Assembly (NCBI RefSeq): GCF_000524195.1
Contig: NW_020170405.1
Coordinates: 640,747 to 704,746 of the forward strand
Length of the DNA stretch: 64,000 nt
Source: Echinococcus granulosus
Lineage: Eukaryota; Platyhelminthes; Cestoda; Cyclophyllidea; Taeniidae
Reading direction: 5' to 3'
Position 1 is the first letter of the stretch. Every line of letters starts with the position of its first letter. Made by a program: the position numbers and the translations under genes. Below the pieces are notes generated by a model, which worked only from the letters and a program-made list of their open reading frames with translations, was not told where the DNA came from and searched no databases. Positions 39,826 to 50,330 of the stretch are shown here, in pieces.

Positions 39826-40253
39826 TCATATGGGGAACGCGGGACAACAGGTTAGAATGGAGAAACCAATGAATCCAAACAAGATGCACAGTGCGGTGAA
39901 AGAATTAAGGTTGGTACGTGAGGGGCGCATCAGAGCGGCAAGAAAATTCTTTTCGAGCAGGATTTTTTATTAAATGTATTTAATTGCGGTATATGGCAAA
40001 AATTATATGGCAGCATAAAGAGACTCCTTGTTGTTGGGACCCACTTCCTAATTAGGTGCTCATTCTGCACCTTTCCCTAGGAAACAGAATGCGATGAACG
40101 CATAAAAAATAAATAAAACGAATGACTGAGGATTTTTTGCAACAATTCCATGTGATTATAAATGGCATCATAGTGTTGAATCTGGGCTTAACTTCATTAT
40201 TTCTTGGCAAAAAAATCACTACTTGAAGCACTGCAAATTGATATTTAACCATG
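39826..40253. other. TONSL upstream region
   Basis: Short spacer between the proposed TONSL start codon and the LTR element. It should hold the TONSL 5' UTR and promoter. I see no TATA box or other element I can assign. The last four bases, CATG at 40250-40253, are the left target duplication of the element. Confidence 0.5.
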
Positions 40254-40451
40254 TGTAGCGTCCCGTGACTCCCTGAGGACGAAAGAAGACAAAATACTCG
40301 GGCAGAATATATATATTCAGCACGGAGAAGGTGTCTGGGCTATTGGCATGGCCCAAAAGGCCAGCCCACCCAGCGAGGTACAAGGGGGCTAATTCGAAGT
40401 ACAAAAGTGGCGCCTCACCAGAACCGAGGAATAAACCACTATCGTATTACA
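40254..40451 (+). repeat. Left LTR of the element
   Basis: Complete 198-bp copy with TG..CA ends. It contains 'tggcgcctcaccagaacc', then 'gaggaataaaccactatcg'; the AATAAA at about 40428-40433 could act as a polyadenylation signal in the LTR. Confidence 0.85.
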
Positions 40452-40610
40452 TAGCCTCCCTCCTCTTTTGAGCGTCGTCCTCGGCGCTCCCACAGGTCAA
40501 CCTCCCGCGTCAGCCATTACAACGTAGTCGGTGCAGCAAAGAAACACCCACGAGCCAACCGTGCCAGTCACCAAATTAGTGCGCAACTGAGGGGATGCTT
40601 GACCTTAACG

Positions 40611-40710
40611 NNNNNNNNNNNNNNNNNNNNNNNNNNNNNNNNNNNNNNNNNNNNNNNNNNNNNNNNNNNNNNNNNNNNNNNNNNNNNNNNNNNNNNNNNN
40701 NNNNNNNNNN
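40611..40710. other. Assembly gap (100 N)
   Basis: Exactly 100 undetermined bases. This is the usual placeholder for a gap of unknown length. It cuts off the first 79 bases of the right LTR and part of the element interior. Confidence 0.99.
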
Positions 40711-40829
40711 GTCTGGGCTATTGGCATGGCCCGAAAGGCCAGCCCACCCAGTGAGGTACAAGGGGGCTAATTCGAAGTACAAAAGTGGCGCCTCACCAGA
40801 ACCGAGGAATAAACCACTATCGTATTACA
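40711..40829 (+). repeat. Right LTR of the element, 5' part lost in gap
   Basis: Matches 40333-40451 base for base except G for A and T for C at two places. It ends TATTACA, directly followed by the CATG duplication. Confidence 0.85.
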
Positions 40830-40833
40830 CATG

Positions 40834-41806
40834 CGTCTCTTTTTCAACCAATGAATACTAATTCATAAGGTCCCCTTGGAGGGCGTATGGGACAATTCCA
40901 ACGTTTTTGTCCTGAATTTGAGTCTCTCTAGGCTTGCATGTTTTTTTTCTACTAGAAAAATCAGTCAACTAACTAATAGCCGCAAACTATTGTAATAACT
41001 ACCTGGTCTAGTCGAGCTCATCCAGGAGCTTCGTTTAATGCAGGAACATTTTCTCCTACCGCAGTGAGGGTTCGTGTTTCTAAGTTAATGGTCCAGGCAA
41101 CCGAAATCACCGTGTACTCTCCAGAGCACCAAATCTTCCCTGAAGTTATAGTTGAATAAGGTTAAAAAAGAAAACATTACAAACGTATGGAATAGGTGGG
41201 AGGCTACAAACAGCTTGGAGGGCACGCGGCAGGGCTAAGGTACAGCCTAAGGCTACTGAAGCGCCCCCGTGGTTCAAAAAGTAGCAAAGCACTACAAGTC
41301 AATCAATGTTAGAGTAAAATGTCACTTAAATTAAGTGGAATTGCAAAACAGGGGGGCTTCTATCATTCCTACCAAGTTTTCATGATCGAAAATATCTGGT
41401 TGCCAAAACCCTATGAAGGTACGCTGCTATTACACCTTCCACGACACCTAGTCCACGCATTTTTACTATTTTGCTAAAGCAAAACTTCGGCCTGGGACAT
41501 TTCCCTTAGTACCGACAACGCTCATTTGAACCGAATCTCCAGTAGAATGGGCGCCGCGTCTAACTTCATTGTTACTATAAAAAAGTCTGGACACCGTTTT
41601 CGTTTCAAGAATTTATTCAAACTATTTGCTTCTAAAGAAATTTAAAAAAAAACGCTCAAGATATTCAAGTAAAGCCCAGCTTTACATTCCTGGCATTAAA
41701 ACTACGTGAAGAAGATGAAGAAGAAGAAGATGAGGAAGAATAAGAAGGTTAATAAATGCATTCAGTAAACAATTCGATATTGCAGCACGTAGTACGAAGA
41801 ACGAAG
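40834..41806. other. Spacer between LTR element and TBCCD1
   Basis: No gene is seen. The stretch at about 41200-41297 (…cttggagggcacgcgg…, ending agcactaca) may be a very decayed copy of the LTR family. A purine-rich GAA/GAT repeat lies at 41708-41747. TTTATT at 41612-41617 could be a distal minus-strand AATAAA for TBCCD1. Confidence 0.5.
41708..41747 (+). repeat. Purine-rich GAA/GAT simple repeat
   Basis: About 40 bases built from GAA, GAT and AAG units without a pyrimidine other than T. Low complexity, just beyond the TBCCD1 stop codon. Confidence 0.8.
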
Positions 41807-41812
41807 TTTATT
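41807..41812 (-). terminator. Candidate proximal poly(A) signal of TBCCD1
   Basis: TTTATT on plus, AATAAA on minus, only five bases after the TBCCD1 stop codon at 41818-41820. If used, the 3' UTR would be very short. A second hexamer lies at 41612-41617. Confidence 0.5.
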
Positions 41813-41817
41813 TGGCG

Positions 41818-44800
41818 TCAATGTCGATGCAGACTGCGTCGAGGGAATGACGATGGAGTAGCGATGCGGTTCACTTCCTCCGCCGAGATCTCCGATCGTC
41901 GGAGCTGTCTCTCTATGGAAAAACTTGATGCAGAGTCGAGAACTTTTAGTTCCTCCAGCATACCCGACTCAACCAACCAGGCTTGGAATTGAGTCTCAAT
42001 GCATTTCGCGAAGTATACATTCTCGTCTTCGGTTAAATCGGCGTGCTAAAGGCAACCCACATAAATAAGTGGACCTTCAGATTCACTTCTCACGACAAAA
42101 TGCCCAAATATATATTCAGAGGCAGTTCACATGAACCCCAATATTAAGATAACTTTGAGCTGCCGAAACTATTACTAACAATCAATTCTACGATAGAAGA
42201 GGGAATAAAACACTGAAATAACTGCATAAGTCATGTAAATGAGTAGAATTTGACTCTTTGGTTATTATGATGGGCAACAATTGCGCTTAACAACACAAAT
42301 TCACAGACTGATCAGATAGTCATCCGTTACCGTAAAATATCATTAGTAGTCATTAAAATTATAAGTTGTTTCGGAATTCGCATTTGCAAGCAGGCGTACA
42401 TTTGAATTCATAAGTAAACTGAAGAATCGCACAAATTAGGTTAAAAGTGCTTTTTAAAGTGCAAGTCTTCAATTTGACGCTGTTTAGTGAGAATGTAAAC
42501 GGCCGTTAGAACCGAATCAGTACATAACATGCCATCAGTAGTACTCACGACTTTTCAAAACCCAGGCATTATGTACCACTTAGAAAGCTCTTCGCGCATC
42601 CATGAAATAATTACTTGGATGGTTTTTTGCCAAGTTTCATACGCGGCACGGCGCTTGTTCACCGCTTCGGCATAAACCGGAGGAAGCGGGACAAGGAGAG
42701 TTGCTCTTTTAGCAAGTGAGTCGAATTCCTCCTCTGACGTGTCAAGATCACCGTTAGGACTCTCCCCATCGCGACCACAGTCCACAATCACACCGCGGCA
42801 GACATCGTAGGCTTTCTGCTTCAAGCACATGCCGACCGCGGAGGGTGCGACGCCGCCACTGTCCGTGTACTGAACCACTGCTCCGATCTCCTCATTTGTC
42901 ATCAGAGGTGCGAGAGGAATGTTGAAGGGGAAGAAGTTGTCCGGCGGCAACAGGCCCCAAATGCCGTTGGATTGGTACTGGTTGAGCCCTGACCGCCAGA
43001 AATCGTTGCCTAGATATATGAGGTGTGGGTAACCGTTACACAAAGGAGCGAGTTGTATTTTAATTCTAGAAAAGCAGGGACCAATAAATGCCAACGACTA
43101 GTTACATACGAAACAAAAGTTTAGTGTAGCGAGTTTTATTGCGGAATCTGTTGAGTTCACCTAGTAAGTTGGTTTTATTACAACGAGATCTAGGCTCTTG
43201 ACCTAATCTCGATTTCTATTTTATTCACCTTTGAATTACTCTTCTCATTTTGATTATTTGAACTCAAGTATACCAGCTGGTACATTCCTGGAAGATTTAA
43301 AGCGTTCTCGCACACCATTTATTGCTGCTAAGAGTAAAAAGAATAAACTGAGGTAGAAAGTGGAGGGATACAAACGGCACAACACGTAATTGAAATGGTT
43401 TGCGTTCCGATTATCCCCCCATATATTACCTTGCGCTTGCCATTACCTGTTTTTAAGCGATCACTTAAATCACATCACTGTGTGTTATTGACAGCCCAGC
43501 AGTGTTGACGAGGTCAAGCAAAGTTGGATTCACTTCCTTTGAAAATCTCCTAACAACTTATAAGACGCAAAGTTGTCACATTAGTTTCTATTCGCCTTTT
43601 TATCCATTGCTAAGGTTCGGTTAAAAGCAAAATAGTGGAGTCTCTCGTCCTTTGATTTAGAGAATTCAAGCATATAATGATGTCCACGAATGGTCTATCT
43701 ACTTGAGTCTAGAAGTTGTTCCACTACTCCTCCAGCAGTCCTAGCCCTCTTCGAGTGGCTTCTGGGAGCTCACAATGAGTGTCCTTTCTCCTCTTGCAAT
43801 CATCAGGGAGTAGTAGGAGTTGCTACTGCTTCGAGTCTATAAAACTCCTTCAGATTCGCATACGACATTTCGGGTTGTAATTTCTGGTATCACGAGTACC
43901 TTACAATTAATCAACTGTTAGCAATGAATAAATTAACTTGTGCTCATGCAATTCAAGCGAAGCATTCCAAGTAGTTTCTGACGTTATTTGAAGGGTGTTA
44001 TGACCCTTATTTTTATAGTTCAACACGGCAGCACGTGCCTCTTTCAATTTGCTCGATATAATCTTAACTTTTCAGTAGATTAATTCCGAAAAAAAAACTA
44101 AAGAACACTATATAATAGAAGCAATAATGATGTAATTGCAATATAGCGGGATGAATAGCACTGGAAGGAAGCCAAATTCTACCCAGATCTTGTGTTTCGT
44201 CAACCCGTACTCGCATCTATTTGGCCAAAAGAGCCATTGTCTTTGACTAAGGAGCCTACCAAAGAGGAGGGGTTTGCCCCAGAGATTGACACTAGGATTC
44301 AGGGCAGCCTTGTCAAGATGGTGTCGAAGCTCGGGGTAAGTAGTGTGGAAAGGCGCGAAAACGATGTCCTCGTTGCCTAGAGGGTTGTGGGCATGCGGAA
44401 CACCTGAGAGGGGTGATGGAGGACAGGAATGGGGGTCGCTGGTCCCAGCAACGGCGGTGGATGTGGTAATGGGCGGTGGCTGGAGGAGGAGAGGACGCGT
44501 GGCACAGAGGAGGTGGAGGATGCAACGCCGTGAGGCCCATACCACCACTCGACGAGCGGCCGCAATGATCAGACAATCCTCACAGTCTGTTAACGTCAAG
44601 GTGCTTTCGATCGGCCCGAGAACGATTGTCGAATTACGACACCGATCCAGAGCCACGCATCTACAATATGGGGTGGAACAAAGTCGATTGGTTTCATCTC
44701 AAAAAAAAATTGAAATTTATCTAGCCCTAAAAGTCGACTCAGAGCCTAGTAAAATCAGGCATTCACAGCAAGGTGTACGGCTTTGTAAATTTGGTGATAT

Positions 44801-46362
44801 AGGCGGAGAAGAATGGCTCTACCTACTAGGAGAATATTACTTGCAGGTAAAAGTCAATCTGTACTCGATCCAAAACTTCAATAAATTGCAATATCCCCAT
44901 GTGTAGTCAGGTTGAAATAGAGAGGGTAAGAATTATAAGAAAAAAGTTAGAAAGCAACACACCAAGGGCAACGGGTAGATTGGAGTGAAATCACAAGAAA
45001 TAAATGTGGCAAAAGGTGTTTCTTTAAACTTTAATACGACTGACATAGTAACCACTACTTTTGCAAATTTACCTAAGTGGGGCAAGCAGATAGATGGAGC
45101 TTGAGCTGGCACGATGCAGCCTAACCGTTGAGTATTTAAGGAAACGTGATGCCTGGATTGACGAAAGAAAGTGGTTTGACATTTGATGCAAATGCTTAAA
45201 AAGTTTATTTGATAAAATACTCACGCGAGCGATGAACTGTTTGTGAAGCATCTCCGCTGCAACAATCTTATTCCTGTAAGAGGAATAAGGAAATGTTTGG
45301 GGATTAAGTAGGAGGATGCGTGCGAAATGGCGGATATTATAACAAATTAAAATCTCTATTTAAGTCTACGTATAGCCAAATTTTAATTGACACCCAACGA
45401 AAATATGCTGGTCTTTGATAATATGACTACTGAAATGGCCTTCAACTGCAGGAATGAAGTTAATTGTGGTAAACTTACCCTCGAAAGCCAGTCGAAGGTG
45501 GCAACTGTTGGACATTGGTAGCAATTTTCTGCCGTCTTTTCGAAGATTTTGCCGGCGAAGAGGCAGCGGTGCTACTCACCTTTCCCCACTGGATACGGGT
45601 GCCATTAAGGATGCAGGACTCCACGGAGAAGGGGCATTGGCAAAGGTTAGCGCGCATCCAGGAGTGCAGACAGCGCATGCTGAAGGTCTTCGTCAACTAA
45701 TTTGAGCACAAGAAATTGACTACCCATTGGAGTTTGATTACGGTGATTAGAAATACTTACGACTTAAGTAAAGTTTTACATTGCCAACAAAAGTAGGATC
45801 TCAAGTGTCCTGAATAACTTTATATCAAACAGCTACGATTACACCAAAAGTAGTGATGAAGGATCAATGCATCAGCACTATTACAAACGTTGAGCGAAAG
45901 TTAATAATGCACCGGGAATCGATGAGGATGCAAGAATAAAATGTATTTATTGTTTCACTAATGGAAAACTCGAGCACAAGTTCAAGGTATAATGGTGCAT
46001 AAAGGTACCACGACAAAATAAATGCAACTGAAATAAAGTGCCATAAATAGTAAAAGAAACTTTAGCAAACTAGTCGAGCACCCGATGGAAAAAAAGGCAT
46101 TGGCGTCAATCTAGTCAGAAATAATCCGATAAACAAACTAACAATAGGTAAATTAAATGTAAACATCACAAATGGGGCTAACCTTATCGTATCCAACGTG
46201 TGAAATGCACAACGGATCAAAAAGGATGTCTCGAAGGGATTTTACGGAACTAAACAAATATATATTCATTACAGGGATGGTAACCTCATTCGATCGACAG
46301 TTCCTTCAAAAAGGAAAGAGAGAGCATCCAAAGCACAGGAATGGATGCATTTATCGCCGTTC
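41818..46362 (-). CDS. TBCCD1: TBCC domain-containing protein 1, N-terminal exons not found
   Basis: Exons in order: 46285-46362 (ALDALSFLFEGTVDRMR), a missing small exon, then 45479-45696 (KTFSMRCLHSWMRANL), 45225-45273, 45073-45152 (SSSSIYLLAPLR), 44260-44660, 42615-43009, 41818-42045. Phases close from 45696 to the stop. The TBCC beta-helix region is clear: DRCRNSTIVLGPIESTLTL, then FAPFHTTYPELRHHLDKA. The C-terminus (VYAEAVNKRRAAYETWQKT, then HADLTEDEN) follows the family. TBCCD1 is a tubulin-cofactor-C relative at centrosomes and basal bodies needed for centrosome and Golgi position. Two regions are longer than in human: a Pro/Ser/Thr stretch before NEDIVFAPFH and an acidic one around DTSEEEFDSLAKR. 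About 150-200 N-terminal residues are not recognised. Confidence 0.92.
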
Positions 46363-47769
46363 CTGATAGGTGTGGTAACACTTCCTACAGGTTCTGTACG
46401 TGGAAATGGATCAATTTAGTCAAAACACATATCAAAGTTCAATGAAATAGAAAATAAATGAAAAACGATTCTGATACTGAAAAATGAGAGTGCAAAGAAG
46501 CTGCAAATGAAGTCAAATTTGAAAGACCATTGCTGGCATTATTAATGATAAAAAAGCGTGCAAAAAATAGAGCCCACACTAAAGATCAAAAAATGGTTAA
46601 TTTATCCGGCCTATTTTTGCCAATACAATATTAATTTTTAACTATTGCAATACACAAGCATACCCGGGTCCGATAAGAGTTCCAGGATTTCCAACAAATG
46701 ATCCGTGATGAACTGTAACTGATATTGCTCAGATGTATTCTATGATAAGTCTTACTCTATAAAGTTAAATACTTTAAATCCTCTAATAGCAGACCGAGTG
46801 GTTAAGACATCGAAACTCCTTGAAGGTGATCCCGGCCACCTAAAGATACGGTTTTTTTGCAAATCAAATACCTACTCTCCGCTAACCGAGGCTGCTGACG
46901 ATCGCAAAGACAATTTATTGATTTGATTCGCATAAAGAAATATTGCAAATGTGTAGAGATCTATGGATTGCTGAAGTCTGGTACTTTCTGAAGACAATAA
47001 GCGAGGAAACTCAAACCTCTTTCAGTTAAGTCGTTTACTTTTGCAAGCGACGATTCCACCTCCATCAAGTATTCCATTTTAGAGCAAGACATAACTAAAC
47101 ACGTTTCAAAATAGCTACGGAATATAACTTAAACTAAACTTACGTCCATGCCGCTTCTTCAGTAAAATTCAACTTGTTACAGGCAACATGTTTCCAAATT
47201 GCGTACCTATGACATGGACATTAGGTATCTTGTATACCTCAAATGTGTGTATCCACTGTTATTCCTACTTTTTGCATAGCCTATTAGCTTTTTGATATTC
47301 TGAAACGGGTTTGGGCACATTATAGGTAGCATACGTTGACAGTAAGCCGTGGATTGGGTTGCATTGGAAAGACACCGAAAGAAAATACCTCGGATCGTGG
47401 CCATAATGAAATGGGTTTTTTAAACCGGTACTCCATACTAGACGGGAGGTACGAGGCTCAGTGGGGTCAGAGAAGCGGAGACGGGAAATGAGGTACAACG
47501 ATCACTAGAGGCATTGGCAACAGATTGTGTATATGGCCTTCATCAATAACCAATCACGAATACAATCGGGACCTGTGTGGGTTATAAAATAAAAATGTAT
47601 TAACAATGATATAACAAGGTAATTTTTCCAGAAAACTTCTCATTTCTGATTATGTAGAACTATCAGCGGCGCGCAAGCCTTAGGAGATCGAAGTTTCAGC
47701 CTAATTGACCTATATTGCTGCTACTGGACAGCCCGAGCCAGTAAAAACAAGCCCAGGTGTGCAGTTTAG
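46363..47769. other. Interval between TBCCD1 and PINCH
   Basis: It should contain the N-terminal TBCCD1 exons (minus) and both promoters, since the two genes diverge from here. A minus-strand candidate exon at about 46978-47085 reads MSCSKMEYLMEVESSLAKV before a gtttga donor; I cannot match it to TBCCD1. A tRNA-like remnant at 46786-46860 is listed separately. Confidence 0.4.
46786..46860 (+). repeat. tRNA-derived remnant, Ser/Leu-like
   Basis: 'gaccgagtggttaagacat' resembles the A-box and D-arm of class II (Ser/Leu) tRNAs. The B-box region 'aggtgatcccggcc' is degraded from GGTTCGANTCC. A T7 run follows, as at an RNA polymerase III terminator. No closed cloverleaf can be drawn, so this is a pseudogene or the head of a tRNA-derived SINE, not a working tRNA. 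Confidence 0.45.
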
Positions 47770-50035
47770 ATGGGTCCTCCCGCCGACTCGCAGGTTATTT
47801 CTACCGAATTTCAGGGAGATGTTTCGGGAGTCGATAGTGGAGGATACGATAATTATCCACCAGCTGATGAGTTTTCTAAGTTTGATGCATTTTCTTCTAT
47901 GAAATCCATAGGCTTGATGTTGGAGATGATTTCTGTCTCCATTGTCATGAAGGATTCAAGGTAAATGAAAAGGTGGTTCAGGCTCGAAACGAAAAATACC
48001 ACATAGACTGTTTTGTGTACGTTTTTTCTCGTTGAAGTAACTTCTGAATTTAGCTGTGCGCAGTGTTTTCAGCCTTTTCCAGACGGTGTGTATTACGATG
48101 TAAATCGCCCGTACTTTTGTGACTCAAACTAGTTTGATGGTAGAAAGTACTGTGAACATGATTTTCATGTTCTTTTTGCGCCTTGCTGTGGAAAGTGTGG
48201 CTATTTTATCGTTGGTCGTGTAATAAAAGCAATGAACAGCAGTTGGCATCCCGAGTGTTTCCGTTGCCAGATTTGCGACAAGTGCCTTGCTGATGATGGT
48301 TTTGTTAAACATTCTGGCAGGTGTGTCATTATATTTTCTGTGCTCTCTACTCATGCATTCACCCTTCCACATTTTTTTTTGATTTTTACTGTCAGAGCCC
48401 TGTGCCATGAATGTAATGCTCGAGAAAAGGCGAACAGCTCTGATCGGATTCTCTGCTTCAAATGCCACTCCTATGTTGATGAAACCCAACAACTTAAGTA
48501 CCAGTCAGAAGTATATCATGCTTATCACTTCACTTGTTCATCATGCGGCTCCGAGCTCAGTTCTGATGCTCGGGAAAAGGATGGTGACCTCTATTGCCTT
48601 CGATGTTTCGATAAAATGGGGATTCCGATTTGTGGTGCTTGTCGGTAGGAATTTACTTACCACTTCGGAGTTCAGAATGCTCGATTGGCCTTTCTTGTTC
48701 CATCGTTTCTATTGATTTCCTAATCTCCACAGTGCTTAATTTGAATCATGCCATCTATTTATTAGAGCTTGCTTATTATATCAGCATATATTAATTAAAT
48801 TTTTGGTGAGATGATGTCGTTCTGTTCTTTTTTTTGTTTTTTTTTTCTGGCTCTCTAGTTTATTTTTAAAATCATTTAAGTTTAACTTTGTAGTTTGCCT
48901 GAGGTATCTAACTAATTGGTTTAATGAACTGTAGAGGGAGTTCTGCCAAAAGCTGTTTTAGATTTGGACCTATTTGTTTTCATCCACCGCCTTTCTCCCA
49001 TTTCACAGTCGGCCTATTGAGGAGCGTGTGGTTCATGCACTAGGGAAGACCTGGCACGTGGAGCACTTTGTCTGTGCACGCTGTGAGAAGCCATTTTTGG
49101 GTTCACGACATTACGAGAAAAAGGGATTGGCCTACTGTGAACTCCACTACCAGCAGTTATTTGGCATGCTCTGCTACTCGTGCAATCAGGTCATCCCCGG
49201 AGAGACCGTGTTTGCACTGAACAAGGCTTGGTGTGTTGATCACTTCGGGTGCGTTGCCTGTGATCGACGTATCAGTCCGAAGTAGGTCTTCCTGTCTGTG
49301 CTGCTTAATTTGGTCGTCACTATGGCCTGCCCGATTTTTTGTGACCCTGTGACATCTACAGACAATGTGCATGTTCACATTAAGTTCGGCCACCGTTCAA
49401 GGGTGGAGTACACTAATTGCGCCACGTTGTCCACAAAAATTTCGTGTTTACTTATCCTTTTTAATTACTTCTCATTCATCCTACCATGCTCACTATTGCC
49501 TAACTTCGGCTATCATTGGGCGCTTTAATAAGAGGACGTGCGTAAGTAATACAAGGAGAATAGCAAGTGTTTTTTATCATTATTCATATGCGGCTACATT
49601 GTCTTAGTGTGTGAGCGTTGATTAATTCTTGCGATTCCGGTCAACAAGACCGTGTTTAGTAATGCTTGCTCTAGCAATACTAGACGGGAATGTCAAAAAT
49701 ACAGAAGGATTATGGTAGGTACTTTGCAGCCTCCTATACCAAATAGGATACTGAAGGATGGGACGCAAAGTGAGCGAAGGCTGGAATTTTCAAATTGCGG
49801 TTCCCATCCTCTTCAAGCAACAGTCTCAGTCTGCCACTTTGCTGTGGGAAAGTTCTGTAGCTCAAAGGCTGTTAGGGACTGGTTGTTGCAAAATTTACTG
49901 ACTGGTGAATCTCATCCTTTTTAAAGGACAAAGTTCTACGAATTTGACCTTCGCCCCGTGTGCAAATCTTGCTACGAGATGTTTCCGATCGAGCTACGGA
50001 AGCGAATTGCCAAAATGCACAAACTGGAGGATTGA
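47770..50035 (+). CDS. LIMS1: PINCH adaptor with five LIM domains
   Basis: Seven exons with closed phase: 47770-47879, 47912-48016, 48054-48099, 48133-48320, 48396-48644, 49009-49281, 49927-50035, giving 359 residues. Five zinc-binding LIM domains follow one another, for example [79 protein letters not shown] and [17 protein letters not shown]. The C-terminus [20 protein letters not shown] is the PINCH tail. PINCH binds integrin-linked kinase through LIM1 and parvin joins them at focal adhesions and muscle attachments. An extra N-terminal segment of about 36 residues, rich in D, S, G and P, precedes LIM1. Three introns are 32-37 bases. The start ATG is the first in frame; an upstream non-coding exon is possible. 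Confidence 0.96.
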
Positions 50036-50324
50036 GGCACCACCACGTCTCCCTCCTTCCCCCCAATCTGCCCTTGTCGAATTTGTTCTTTGTTTTTTTT
50101 GTCCTCGCTTTTGGCGCTCCCTCCACAATTAGCAGGAGTTTCCGATGTCTTCAGTCCAACTGACACCTGCTTGTGAAACTTGGGTACGTAAATTAAAATT
50201 CCTACCTAGATCTTTTTCTGCTTCATCCTGCGACTTGTTCACTTTGGAATTGGTAAATATTTAGTAAATAACTATCTTTCTTGCTCGTTGCTATATTATC
50301 TTCTTCCCTTTTGCAGTTCTGTGT

Positions 50325-50330
50325 AATAAA
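50325..50330 (+). terminator. Poly(A) signal of PINCH
   Basis: AATAAA about 290 bases after the PINCH stop codon; the first canonical plus-strand hexamer after the gene that I noticed. Confidence 0.55.

Larger units (their letters stand above)
40254..40829 (+). mobile_element. LTR-flanked element, TRIM-like or gapped LTR retrotransposon
   Basis: A 198-bp direct terminal repeat (40254-40451, TGTAGCG..TATTACA) is followed by 159 bases of unique sequence, a 100-base gap, and the last 119 bases of a second copy (40711-40829). The two copies differ at two of 119 positions. The whole is flanked by CATG (40250-40253 and 40830-40833). These are the marks of a young LTR insertion. The visible interior (40452-40610) has no reverse transcriptase, gag or other reading frame and no clear tRNA primer site. 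The gap size is conventional, so the true interior may be short, as in terminal-repeat retrotransposons in miniature known from taeniid tapeworms, or a collapsed full-length element. Confidence 0.85.

Noticed and set aside
40452..40610. tRNA primer-binding site next to the left LTR
   Set aside because: The bases after the LTR (tagcctccc…) do not begin with TGG or match a tRNA 3' end that I know. The TGGCGCC-like motif lies inside both LTR copies, not after them.
41150..41297. Possible sixth copy of the LTR family
   Set aside because: Only the last part resembles the family and I cannot align the 5' half. Mentioned in the spacer entry but not called as a feature.
44343..44906. Plus-strand open frame of 187 codons rich in Arg and Gly
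   Set aside because: It is the complement of the TBCC-domain exon of TBCCD1.
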